Notes under the pieces: model-generated
The model's database searches: none
The model's input: only the letters and a program-made list of their open reading frames with translations
What the model was told of the DNA's origin: nothing
Source: Pseudomonadota bacterium
GTDB lineage: Bacteria > Desulfobacterota > Syntrophobacteria > Syntrophobacterales > Syntrophobacteraceae
Assembly (NCBI GenBank): GCA_023416335.1
Contig: JAEZHY010000205.1
Location: 1-14,212 of the forward strand
Length of the DNA: 14,212 nucleotides
Direction: 5' to 3'
Part shown: piece after piece, positions 1-6,764 of the stretch
Layout: every line of letters starts with the position of its first letter
Numbering within the stretch: the stretch's first letter is position 1
Position numbers and translations under genes: made by a program

Positions 1-286
1 GGATGATGTCCTGGGCGATTTCCGAGTAAAATGGGTTGGCAAACGAGGTAACCACCAGCCCGATAGTCCGGCTTTCCTGCTTTACCAGGCAGCGCGCCGA
101 ATAATTGGGTCGATAGTTGAGTTGCTGTGCGATATCGAGTATCTGGTCTCGTTTCTCACGGCTTACCCGCTTGGTTTCATTATTGTTGAGCACCAGGGAA
201 ACCGTCGCAGCCGATACTCCGGAAAGGTGTGCGATGTCCTTCAAGGTAGCTCTTCGATATGGACCAAGTGTGTCTTTTGGGTTCAC
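1..286 (-). CDS. LacI-family transcriptional regulator, N-terminal part (cut by window edge)
   Basis: About 95 N-terminal residues of a LacI-family DNA-binding regulator are present; the sugar/effector-binding domain lies beyond the left edge. A helix-turn-helix spans roughly residues 15-34, with the diagnostic LKDIAHLSGVSAATVSLVLN pattern. The hinge follows (NYRPNYSARCL, about 57-67), including the Leu that in this family inserts into a central CpG of the operator. The start of the core domain reads TIGLVV...NPFYSEI. The GTG at 286 is taken as start because an in-frame TAA lies two codons upstream and a GAGGA sits 13 nt before it; a TTG at 244, directly before KDIA, is an alternative. The gene begins 67 nt after the aldehyde oxidoreductase on the same strand, so it may be the last gene of that operon and its local regulator. 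The family is certain; effector and target are inferred from context. Confidence 0.9.
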   Translation of the reverse strand, partial: MNPKDTLGPYRRATLKDIAHLSGVSAATVSLVLNNNETKRVSREKRDQILDIAQQLNYRPNYSARCLVKQESRTIGLVVTSFANPFYSEIAQDII

Positions 287-298
287 CAGTTACCGATT

Positions 299-347
299 AT
301 CCTCGTTTCTTTCCGGCCGCCCTCTGGCGGGCGGGTCTTGACCCTGG
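299..347 (-). terminator. Possible weak hairpins between oxidoreductase and lacI-type gene
   Basis: Just after the oxidoreductase stop, two small inverted repeats are visible on the minus strand: GGGTC-AA-GACCC and CCGCC-AGAG-GGCGG. Neither is followed by a T-run, so this is at most an attenuating structure; read-through into the regulator gene is plausible. Confidence 0.25.
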
Positions 348-353
348 GATGCC

Positions 354-2192
354 TTAATCTGTCAGGCCGAGTTCGCCGAGCTTTTCCGATGTCGGAAAGC
401 CTTCCTCCGTCCATTTGCGAACCTGGTAATAATCTCCGAGCATCTGCCCGAGAGGTGGAAGCTTATTGGTCAGGGTCGGGTGATTTCGGTTCAGCGTGAG
501 GAACCGCGGAGGCAGACAGTCGTCTTTACGGCTGATGCCCAGGCGCGTATTGAAAAGGCGCTTCAGATTGAAAATACGCTCCCCGCACTGCATGTATTCT
601 TCGATGCCCGAGTCGCGCCCTGTGATCATGCCAAGCCACGAAACCAGGTTCGTAGCGGTAACCGCCTTGCCCACCTGGGTGAAGCGGCAGATGAGCAGCG
701 CGTCGTTGAGGCATTGGTAATCCTGCAGACTGATGACGAACGGTGCAATTTCCTCTGCCCGGTATGATTCGAACGGTTTGGGAATTCCGATTTCCGGCAT
801 GCTCAAGGCGAGTTCGTAGGCATGGCCCCAGCTCGCGTTATGACAGGCTCCGCGCGCGGCGGTCGCATATGACAGCGCCTGGCTCCAGAAGCGCCGCGGA
901 TCGTGGGCGGAGGGTTCGAGTCCCTTGACCGTTACGGCATACTCGATCGCGTTCTTTCCGAGAAGTTCGGCCATTCTCCGGGAGCCCTCCCCCATGAGTT
1001 CGCCTATTCCCTCGCGCCTTGCTATTTTATGGACCAGTTCAATAATGCTTTCGGCATTGCCCCAGGTGAGGTCCAGTCCGTCGGTATCTTCCCGCGAAAG
1101 GATACCCTTTTCATAGCATTCCATGGCAAAGGCGATGGTCGAGCCGGTCGACATGGTATCCATGCCGTAGCGGTTGCAGAGATCATTTGCCTTGCATATC
1201 GCTCCCAGGTCCTCGAGGAGGCATTCTCCGCCAAAAGTGCCGATGGTTTCATACTCCGGCCCCTCACCGTCGAGCGGTCCCCAGGGCCCGTCAGTGATCC
1301 TGACGTGGCGGCCGCATGCTATCGGGCACATCAGGCATGCGGTTCTGCCGGCAAGGACCGTTTCATGCATCGTCGCGCCCGAGATCCTGGCGGCCCCTTC
1401 CCAGCGGCTTCCACGCCAGTTCCGGATCGGAAAGTTGCCGATGCGCTCATAGTTGTCCACGCCTCCGGACGTACCGAACTTGCCAAAAGCTTCGGTCACC
1501 TTCCGGATATGCGGCAGAAGGCTGTTTACATCCTCCCGGAGAGCATCCGCGTTCGCGATTTCGGTATGGCGCGTCCCGAGGACCACGATTGCCTTGAGGT
1601 TCTTTGAGCCCATCACGGCGCCCATTCCGGTCCTTCCCGCCGACCGGGCAATGGTCCCGATATGCGTGATGGAGGCAAACCTCACCAGCTTTTCGCCAGC
1701 CGGTCCTATCGCCGCCACGGCGGCCTTGGGGTCGGTTTGCGACCTGAGCCATCTGGCCGACTCGAAGGTATCCTGCCCCCATATGGGCGCCGCATCCCGA
1801 ATCTCGACCCCATTGTCGTTTATCCACAGATAGACCGGGCAGTCGGCCCGACCGGTAACGGCTATTCCGTCGAAGCCGGTCCTTTTGAAGTATACGCCCC
1901 ACGAACCTCCCACGTTGGATTCGCCAAGGATGCCGGTCATGGGCGAGCGCGCCATGATGTGATGGCGGCTCGAAGACGGGACGCGGGTATCCGTGAACGG
2001 GCCGGTGAACGCTACCAGCAAATTATCCGGCCCCAAAGGGTCGGTTTCCGCGGTCGTTTCTTCGTAAAGAGTTTTCGCCCCGAGTCCGACGCCCCCGATG
2101 TATTTTTCCAGGACAGCATCGTCGAGGTCCCGAACCCGGACTTCCCGATTTGTAAGATCGACCCACAGCATTTTACCGTGGTAGCCAAGCAT
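354..2192 (-). CDS. aor: Aldehyde:ferredoxin oxidoreductase (tungstopterin family)
   Basis: This 612-residue protein is the usual length for the aldehyde:ferredoxin oxidoreductase (AOR) family. These enzymes interconvert aldehydes and carboxylates with ferredoxin, using a bis-pterin tungsten (or molybdenum) centre and one [4Fe-4S] cluster. The N-terminus MLGYHGKMLWVDLTN is typical of the family. The cluster ligands are visible as C286-x2-C289-x3-C293 (CLMCPIAC) and a distal C502 in DALLIC, close to the positions in the archaeal prototype. GPEYET and KGLEPSAHDPR match the cofactor/substrate region. The start at 2192 is chosen over an ATG 17 codons upstream because GGAAG lies 6 nt before it and the upstream start would overlap the preceding gene. 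It is the third gene of an alcohol dehydrogenase - MoaD-like - AOR operon, 13 nt after the MoaD-like gene. An aldehyde oxidoreductase role is well supported; substrate and metal are not determined by sequence alone. No export signal is seen, so it is probably cytoplasmic. Confidence 0.93.
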   Translation of the reverse strand: MLGYHGKMLWVDLTNREVRVRDLDDAVLEKYIGGVGLGAKTLYEETTAETDPLGPDNLLVAFTGPFTDTRVPSSSRHHIMARSPMTGILGESNVGGSWGVYFKRTGFDGIAVTGRADCPVYLWINDNGVEIRDAAPIWGQDTFESARWLRSQTDPKAAVAAIGPAGEKLVRFASITHIGTIARSAGRTGMGAVMGSKNLKAIVVLGTRHTEIANADALREDVNSLLPHIRKVTEAFGKFGTSGGVDNYERIGNFPIRNWRGSRWEGAARISGATMHETVLAGRTACLMCPIACGRHVRITDGPWGPLDGEGPEYETIGTFGGECLLEDLGAICKANDLCNRYGMDTMSTGSTIAFAMECYEKGILSREDTDGLDLTWGNAESIIELVHKIARREGIGELMGEGSRRMAELLGKNAIEYAVTVKGLEPSAHDPRRFWSQALSYATAARGACHNASWGHAYELALSMPEIGIPKPFESYRAEEIAPFVISLQDYQCLNDALLICRFTQVGKAVTATNLVSWLGMITGRDSGIEEYMQCGERIFNLKRLFNTRLGISRKDDCLPPRFLTLNRNHPTLTNKLPPLGQMLGDYYQVRKWTEEGFPTSEKLGELGLTD

Positions 2193-2205
2193 GGAATTCT
2201 TCCTT

Positions 2206-2469
2206 TCAACCACCGGTTGCCGGAAGGAAGACGCCGACAACATCGTTGTCCTCTATCGCGTCCTCAAATCGAAGCAGTCTTTCGTTTCGAAAAAACGAGA
2301 GGTTTGCCATCAACTGCGCTTCCGTCGTTTCGGTCCCATAGGGGATCATCTTTTCCAATCGCGACGACAGCGGCCCCAGCAAATCCCGGAGCTTCGCCGG
2401 ACCATTAAGAGGGACTTCAAGATGATCCCCGGCAATTCTTTTGATCGGCCCATGGAACAGGAAGCGCAT
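2206..2469 (-). CDS. MoaD/ThiS-family ubiquitin-like sulfur carrier protein
   Basis: An 87-residue protein with the length and ends of a MoaD-like carrier: a beta-strand start (MRFLFHGPIKRIAG), a central KLRDLLGPLSSRLE helix, and the C-terminus DNDVVGVFLPATGG. In this family the terminal Gly-Gly is adenylated and thiocarboxylated to deliver sulfur for the dithiolene of molybdopterin/tungstopterin. The gene sits 13 nt after the alcohol dehydrogenase stop and 13 nt before the oxidoreductase start, so it is almost certainly co-transcribed and co-expressed with the pterin enzyme. A GGAA about 8 nt before the ATG can serve as a modest ribosome-binding site. It is unlikely to be ThiS, given the neighbouring pterin-dependent enzyme. 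No MoaE or MoeB partner is in the window. Confidence 0.85.
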   Translation of the reverse strand: MRFLFHGPIKRIAGDHLEVPLNGPAKLRDLLGPLSSRLEKMIPYGTETTEAQLMANLSFFRNERLLRFEDAIEDNDVVGVFLPATGG

Positions 2470-2482
2470 TTAGCCGTTCCGA

Positions 2483-3643
2483 TCAGAAGGCATTCTCGAA
2501 AATCTTAATTGCGTCCTTGACCTTGATCTCACGCGGATTGTTGGCCATCAGACGGGTTACTTTCACGGCAGCTTCAGCCATCCTCGTGACGGCATCGCGA
2601 GGTATATTCAGCTCGGTAAGGCTCGTCGGGATGTCGATATCCGCAAGCAGGTCCTTTACTGCCTTGACCGACAGTCTTGCCTGTTCTATCAGAGAGAGTC
2701 CGTCGGTTTTTTCACCCAACAAGGCCGCGACTTCGGCAAACTTGGGAATGTCGCCCAGGACGTTGAACTCCATTACGTGCGGCAGAAGCAGACCGTTGGC
2801 GATTCCGTGCGGGACATTGAATTCACCGCCAAGAGGATAGGCCAGCGCATGGACGCCCCCTACCCCGGCGTTTGCCAGAGAGATCCCGGCATAGAGGCTG
2901 CCGACCGACATGCCGTACCTGGCTTCGGTATTCTCTCCCCTGGCCACCGCCGTCCTCAGGCTCTTCCCGATCATCTGGATCGCTTCACGCGCATAAATGT
3001 CGGTCAGCGGATTGGCATTCATAGAGGTGTACGATTCGATCGCGTGAGTCAATGCATCCATTCCGGTGAAAGAAGTCACACGGGAAGGCATGGAGAGGGT
3101 GAGCGCCGGGTCGACCACGGCAACCCTGGGGAGTATGTAAGGGCTGACGATTCCCTTTTTCAGCTTTTCATCGGTATCCGTGAGGATTGCGTTGGGTGTT
3201 ACTTCGGCACCCGTTCCGGCTGTGGTTGCAACCAGGAAGGTCGGGACCCCTGGGTTTTTGACCAGGTTGACGCCGAAGTAGTCTTTGATGCATCCGGAAT
3301 TGGTGCACATAAGTGAAGTAATGGAGGCGATATCCATCGAGCTTCCGCCCCCGACGCCGACGATCAGATCGTAGCGCCCGGCTTTCGCCGCATCGATGCA
3401 CGTCTCGCAGCAGGCAATGCTGGGGTCCGACTGGACGTCACTGAAGATGTCCACGTTCACCCCGTTGGAAGTCAGAACATTTTTTACCCTGTCGCCGATT
3501 CCGCTTTTCAGAATGCCCTGATCGGTCACCATAAGGGCTGTTTTGGCGCCGAGCAGTTTTGCTTCCTCGCCCATTTTTTCCAGTGCGCCAAAACCCGCAA
3601 GAATGAGATTAGGAGATTTAAGGGCAATGACCTTGCTCTGCAT
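2483..3643 (-). CDS. Iron-containing alcohol dehydrogenase (group III)
   Basis: A 386-residue member of the Fe-dependent alcohol dehydrogenase family, which interconverts alcohols and aldehydes/ketones with NAD(P)H in the cytoplasm. The nucleotide-binding motif GVGGGSSMD (about 96-104) and the ATTAGTGAEVTP segment (about 139-150) are present. All four metal ligands are found: D196 and H200 (GMDALTHAIE), H265 and H279 (HALAYPLGGEFNVPHG). The His usually found four residues after H265 in FucO-like enzymes is Tyr269 here. The start at 3643 is chosen over an upstream ATG because GGAGG lies 6 nt before it and MQSKVIALKSPNLILAGFGALE is the normal family start. It is the first gene of the operon with the sulfur carrier and aldehyde oxidoreductase, so the pair can run an alcohol-aldehyde-acid sequence in either direction. 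Substrate specificity is not determinable from sequence alone. Confidence 0.94.
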   Translation of the reverse strand: MQSKVIALKSPNLILAGFGALEKMGEEAKLLGAKTALMVTDQGILKSGIGDRVKNVLTSNGVNVDIFSDVQSDPSIACCETCIDAAKAGRYDLIVGVGGGSSMDIASITSLMCTNSGCIKDYFGVNLVKNPGVPTFLVATTAGTGAEVTPNAILTDTDEKLKKGIVSPYILPRVAVVDPALTLSMPSRVTSFTGMDALTHAIESYTSMNANPLTDIYAREAIQMIGKSLRTAVARGENTEARYGMSVGSLYAGISLANAGVGGVHALAYPLGGEFNVPHGIANGLLLPHVMEFNVLGDIPKFAEVAALLGEKTDGLSLIEQARLSVKAVKDLLADIDIPTSLTELNIPRDAVTRMAEAAVKVTRLMANNPREIKVKDAIKIFENAF

Positions 3644-3747
3644 TGGTTTCCTCCCGCTGACCAAAGTGATCAAACCGATTAACCTCTGCAAAAGGAATTG
3701 TAGAGGCACTGACGGCTGCCATTTGTCGCTCGAAGTTCCGAAAATAG

Positions 3748-3761
3748 GTTAAACGTTCAAC
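3748..3761. promoter_or_regulatory. Candidate LacI-family operator
   Basis: GTTAAACGTTCAAC is a 14-bp inverted repeat with 6 of 7 arm positions matching and a central CG, the architecture of LacI/PurR-type operators. It lies about 105 bp before the alcohol dehydrogenase start and just downstream of the candidate -10 box, where a bound repressor would block transcription. The LacI-family gene at the operon's end is the obvious candidate ligand; that link is inference. Confidence 0.5.
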
Positions 3762-3773
3762 TGGAATAGTATG

Positions 3774-3803
3774 GGAATACGCCCTAACCGGATCTGTTGT
3801 CAA
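3774..3803 (-). promoter_or_regulatory. Candidate sigma70 promoter of the alcohol/aldehyde oxidoreductase operon
   Basis: On the minus strand a perfect TTGACA (3803-3798) is followed after 18 nt by TATTCC (3779-3774), a weak -10 matching at three positions. The predicted transcript start falls about 6 nt before the LacI-type palindrome. The -35 is strong and the -10 poor, which would suit a regulated promoter. Confidence 0.45.
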
Positions 3804-4228
3804 GAGAATAGTTGCAGCCCCAATTACCACGAAATGACCGGCATCCCGTCTCGACGCCGATGTAGCAATCTCGCGCATTCCGGACTCAACCTGATTAAAC
3901 GATTGCCTAATCTTTCCTGAATACAAAAGGCCGGTGATTGCGAATCGTTCTCGTCCGAGCCTGCACAATCCCCGCTTGGGTACATGGATCATCCCGAAAT
4001 TGTTCTACATTTCGATCCTACCGCTATAAACATAATTAGAAAGGCGTTCTCGCCATGACCGGCAGGGCTTCTCTTATTCAGTCAAAGGGGGTTATGCATC
4101 GCGCAGGGTTAACCGGCATTGCTTTTCTGCTGCTTGCTGGAGCTTGTGCGGGGGATTTGCTCCTGCAGTCGTGGCGGAGGATTGTCTCGCGCAGGGTTTG
4201 GGAAGGGAACGGTCGCGGCACGATCCCC
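3804..4228. other. Intergenic region without a supported gene
   Basis: Between the operon promoter and the hairpin preceding the small exported gene I see no gene with convincing coding features. A plus-strand open frame from 4055 (internal ATG at 4094) begins with a hydrophobic stretch resembling a signal peptide (MHRAGLTGIAFLLLAGACAG) but continues without recognisable sequence and runs across the antisense gene. It is not called here. Confidence 0.5.
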
Positions 4229-4259
4229 GGGATGAAGCCCCCCGTTTCGGCTTCATCCC
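4229..4259 (-). terminator. Strong hairpin downstream of the small exported protein gene
   Basis: GGGATGAAGCC (4229-4239) and GGCTTCATCCC (4249-4259) form a perfect 11-bp stem with a 9-nt loop, 38 nt beyond the stop of the minus-strand gene. No T-run follows on either strand, so it is not a canonical intrinsic terminator. It may protect a 3' end, terminate with a factor, or be a solitary palindromic repeat. Confidence 0.45.
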
Positions 4260-4297
4260 TGACGGCACTTCCGGAAAGCAGTTGGTCGATCCGGAAT

Positions 4298-4552
4298 TTA
4301 CGGCCTCAAGGTGCCGTGCAGTCCATAAGTGTCCGGGGCGAAAACGGTGGAACGGGAATCGGAATCTCTCGATTTCAATGAGTTGTCGGCCCTATCGACT
4401 CCGACTACATCGACCACACCGGGAGTGGGAGGGCTGATACGTTCACCGCTGTTACCCGGCACGGCTTTGGCGACATTGAAAACTCCAAGGCCAAGAACCA
4501 GGGCAAAAGAAACAGCAACTACGGTCACGATGGAAATAATTCTTGTCTTCAT
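4298..4552 (-). CDS. Small exported protein of unknown function (84 aa)
   Basis: The 84-residue product starts with a textbook signal peptide: MKTR, a hydrophobic core of about 20 residues, then FNVAKA with probable cleavage before VPGNS near residue 30. The mature part of about 54 residues is polar, with a Pro/Gly/Val segment (PPTPGVVDVVGVD) and an Asp/Ser/Arg-rich stretch (LKSRDSDSRS), without cysteines or a recognisable domain. The start is well supported: AAGGAG lies 6 nt before the ATG. A promoter-like pair and a downstream hairpin flank it, so it is probably a single-gene transcript. I do not recognise the family. It lies between the redox operon and the first kinase, all on the minus strand, but gaps of several hundred bases argue against co-transcription. 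Confidence 0.7.
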   Translation of the reverse strand: MKTRIISIVTVVAVSFALVLGLGVFNVAKAVPGNSGERISPPTPGVVDVVGVDRADNSLKSRDSDSRSTVFAPDTYGLHGTLRP

Positions 4553-4915
4553 TGTTTTCTCCTTCTTTTCTTACGTTTATTCCTGGCAATCCCGATGCCG
4601 ACGATTGCATCACCGCTTCAACTACTTGCCTATATGAATGAGCAATTTCGAGGCCAACCGACCATTATTCCCAATAAGTTTATAAACATGCGAATATAAT
4701 GATTAATTCCGAAGAAGCGGCGGTATTGGTTCCAATCGTCCTCGATTTGGCGCGAGAAAGTGAAAGGAGTTTTTCAGTGCGGTTGAAAGAGCCTTGCAGT
4801 TGATCAAATGCTTTGTTGCCCTTTTATGAACCCATGGGGCCCATCGAGGTCCCGACCATGTGCCGATCATGGCCCGGATAGTTGCCGGTCGTTGGGCGGC
4901 TAAAGAATAAACGAA
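4553..4915. other. Intergenic region between small exported protein and kinase
   Basis: No gene is supported. The part near 4560-4700 is AT-rich and carries the ribosome-binding site and promoter-like elements of the small exported protein. The part next to the kinase stop has short inverted repeats such as CCATG/CATGG but no clear terminator. Confidence 0.5.
4629..4657 (-). promoter_or_regulatory. Candidate sigma70 promoter of the small exported protein gene
   Basis: On the minus strand TTGGCC (4657-4652) and TATAGG (4634-4629) are spaced by 17 nt, each matching the consensus at four of six positions. The leader to the ATG at 4552 would be about 70 nt. Confidence 0.35.
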
Positions 4916-6472
4916 TCAGCAACCACCGCCGGTTCCGCTGTTTCCCGACCCACCGGGGACGGGCTGGAAATGCCACGGAAATCCCGAAAAGGATTTAGAG
5001 CTTTGGGCAGGAGAACTCGACTCCGGTGCATCGAGATGCTGCGGCGGTTGGGCACTGAATTTTTCTTCCGGCATCACGGGTCGGGATGAGCCGGGATTGG
5101 ACTTCCTTGTCGAATCTTTGGCAACCTGGCGCAGGTGTGATTTGGATTTAGCAACAGCCGGTGATTTCTTGACTTGCCTGCCGGCCAAAGATTTCGAGTT
5201 CCGTTGCCTGGATTGAACGGATTTTGCTTTCGGGAGGGGCGCCCCGCCAGCGGCCTCAATATGCGGGGATTTTTCCCCGATTGGATTCGGCGCAAGTTCA
5301 GCGGGAGGGAACTGTTGCGGAGCAGGGATTTCCGATACGTGAGAAACCGCAGGACCGTAATCCGCATTTGACGAGTGTTCTCCGGAGCCGGTGCTCTCCT
5401 CCGGTTGAGACAGGGTGACCTGCGGGCTCGAAGGGGCAGTTACTGCCGGAGGCTGATGGCTTTTCTCATAAACGAACGTCCCAAAGCCGGTCGCAGCACT
5501 TGCCGTGAGCACCAGTGCCGCCGTAACCAGCAGAGGCTTCCAGGGCGATCTCCGTCCCACACGCAGATCGGAGGGAATCGCCAGGACTTCGGAACCAGTG
5601 TTGGAGACTATATCATTGAGCGCATCCGTAAAAGCCTGGACTGTGGGAAATCTATCCTCTCTCCGCTCCTCGGTTGCATTCTGGATTATTCGGTTAAGCC
5701 CTTCGAAAAACGGTGTCCCGGTCTCGGCAAGAGCAGCTTTCCTGAACGGAACCCGTTCAGGATCGGTTCTTCCCGAGATGGCCTCACACAATATCTTCCC
5801 TAAAGCGTAAATGTCCGTCCGCTCATCCGTTCTTTTCAGATCGAGGAAATGCTCGGGCGACATGTAATTTGGCGTCCCCTGCATGCCGATCAATTGAGTT
5901 ATCGGCTTGAGGTGAAGAGAGCGGGCCAGGCCAAAATCGGCAATTTTCGGGATGGACTCGCAAAGGAGTACATTTTCAGGCTTCAGGTCCCGATGGATGA
6001 TTCCGGCAGCATGCAGGGCCTTAACTCCCTCGGCCGTCGGCAGGAAGTATTGTAAAAGCCATTTCCCGGCGCGTTCCTCATCGGGATAGAAGCCCTCATC
6101 GGACATGGTGGACCGAAGACTGCCGCCGGGAGCATATTCCATGACGATGTATTCGATCTCAGCCCCCTCGCATTCCGGCAAACTCAAAGCACCATGATCC
6201 TGAATTTGCAGAACGTTCGGATGCTGAACCCGGGCCATGATCTGAACTTCGCGACGGAAGCGTTCCAAAGGAGAATAAGTGGTTTCCCCCTCCTCTCTCA
6301 ACGAGTTTATCCATTCCCTGGAGATGACTTTGATGGCCACACGTCGATTGAGATTGAGCTGGTGGGCCAGGTAGACTTCGCCCATCCCCCCCTTGCCGAC
6401 AGGTTCCAGGATTACCCATTTGTCGTCTATGACGGTCCCCGGGCTAAATGTGGTGTTGTCTTTTTCGTCCAT
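4916..6472 (-). CDS. Membrane Ser/Thr protein kinase with Pro/Ser/Lys-rich extracytoplasmic tail
   Basis: A 518-residue PknB/Hanks-type kinase. The N-terminal catalytic domain (about 19-290) has every key element: Gly loop GKGGMGEV (26-33), K48 in VAIKV, helix-C Glu75, HRDLKPEN (160-167, catalytic D162), DFG (179-181) and GTPNYMSPEH in the activation segment. One membrane helix (about 312-334) follows, so the remaining 180 residues should lie outside the cytoplasm. That tail is low-complexity: Pro/Ser-rich first, then strongly basic (KSPAVAKSKSHLRQVAKDS), ending GGSGNSGTGGGC with a lone C-terminal Cys. It has no PASTA, FGE or other known sensor domain. The start at 6472 is set by AAGGAG 7 nt upstream; a longer frame begins at 6571. 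It is divergent from and closely similar to the kinase at 6868, with kinase motifs in nearly the same register, pointing to duplication with replacement of the outer domain. Substrates are unknown. Confidence 0.93.
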   Translation of the reverse strand: MDEKDNTTFSPGTVIDDKWVILEPVGKGGMGEVYLAHQLNLNRRVAIKVISREWINSLREEGETTYSPLERFRREVQIMARVQHPNVLQIQDHGALSLPECEGAEIEYIVMEYAPGGSLRSTMSDEGFYPDEERAGKWLLQYFLPTAEGVKALHAAGIIHRDLKPENVLLCESIPKIADFGLARSLHLKPITQLIGMQGTPNYMSPEHFLDLKRTDERTDIYALGKILCEAISGRTDPERVPFRKAALAETGTPFFEGLNRIIQNATEERREDRFPTVQAFTDALNDIVSNTGSEVLAIPSDLRVGRRSPWKPLLVTAALVLTASAATGFGTFVYEKSHQPPAVTAPSSPQVTLSQPEESTGSGEHSSNADYGPAVSHVSEIPAPQQFPPAELAPNPIGEKSPHIEAAGGAPLPKAKSVQSRQRNSKSLAGRQVKKSPAVAKSKSHLRQVAKDSTRKSNPGSSRPVMPEEKFSAQPPQHLDAPESSSPAQSSKSFSGFPWHFQPVPGGSGNSGTGGGC

Positions 6473-6665
6473 GCCCAATCTCCTTTGAATATCGGTCCGG
6501 GCAAAACTATAACTGCGGGCGCTATTTCGCGACAAGTTCGAATCTTTAGAATTAACAAGGAAAACGGTCAAACATAAAGCAATCTGCTAAATATGGAGCA
6601 ATTTTCGGACCATATAAGTTTATGGCCATACATTTGGCATCAACATCAATAATATCGGCAAAATT

Positions 6666-6700
6666 GAAAGAATCTTTCGATGATATGAAAAAACATTTCA
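6666..6700. repeat. Pair of A/T-rich inverted repeats
   Basis: GAAAGAATCTTTC (6666-6678) is a perfect 6-1-6 palindrome, followed by TGAAA-AAACA-TTTCA (6686-6700). Their centres are 21 bp apart, two helical turns, so both faces would be presented to one bound regulator. Function is inferred only from symmetry and position. Confidence 0.4.
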
Positions 6701-6734
6701 AACAGAGAACTCTTTTCAAGATTAAGGGTCAGGA

Positions 6735-6764
6735 GGGGGACTCATTTTAGCCTACCTGTGCCCC
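6735..6764. repeat. G/C-tipped inverted repeat, possible palindromic-repeat remnant
   Basis: GGGGGAC (6735-6741) and GTGCCCC (6758-6764) pair at six of seven positions around a 16-nt loop containing CATTTTAGCC. The composition is unlike the surrounding AT-rich gap. It could be a solitary REP-like or miniature-element remnant, or a structured leader of the downstream kinase mRNA. Confidence 0.35.

Noticed and set aside
903..1607. Long plus-strand open frame inside the aldehyde oxidoreductase gene
   Set aside because: It lies wholly antisense to a gene with clear motifs, and has no recognisable domain.
1662..2408. Plus-strand frame of 248 codons across the oxidoreductase and sulfur-carrier genes
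   Set aside because: Antisense to two genes with strong family evidence; its own translation shows no recognisable domain.
2777..3316. Plus-strand frame inside the alcohol dehydrogenase
   Set aside because: Shadow of a gene with all metal ligands intact.
3618..3992. Minus-strand frame of 124 codons overlapping the dehydrogenase start and operon promoter
   Set aside because: It covers the promoter, operator and ribosome-binding site of the dehydrogenase, lacks its own ribosome-binding site and has no recognisable sequence.
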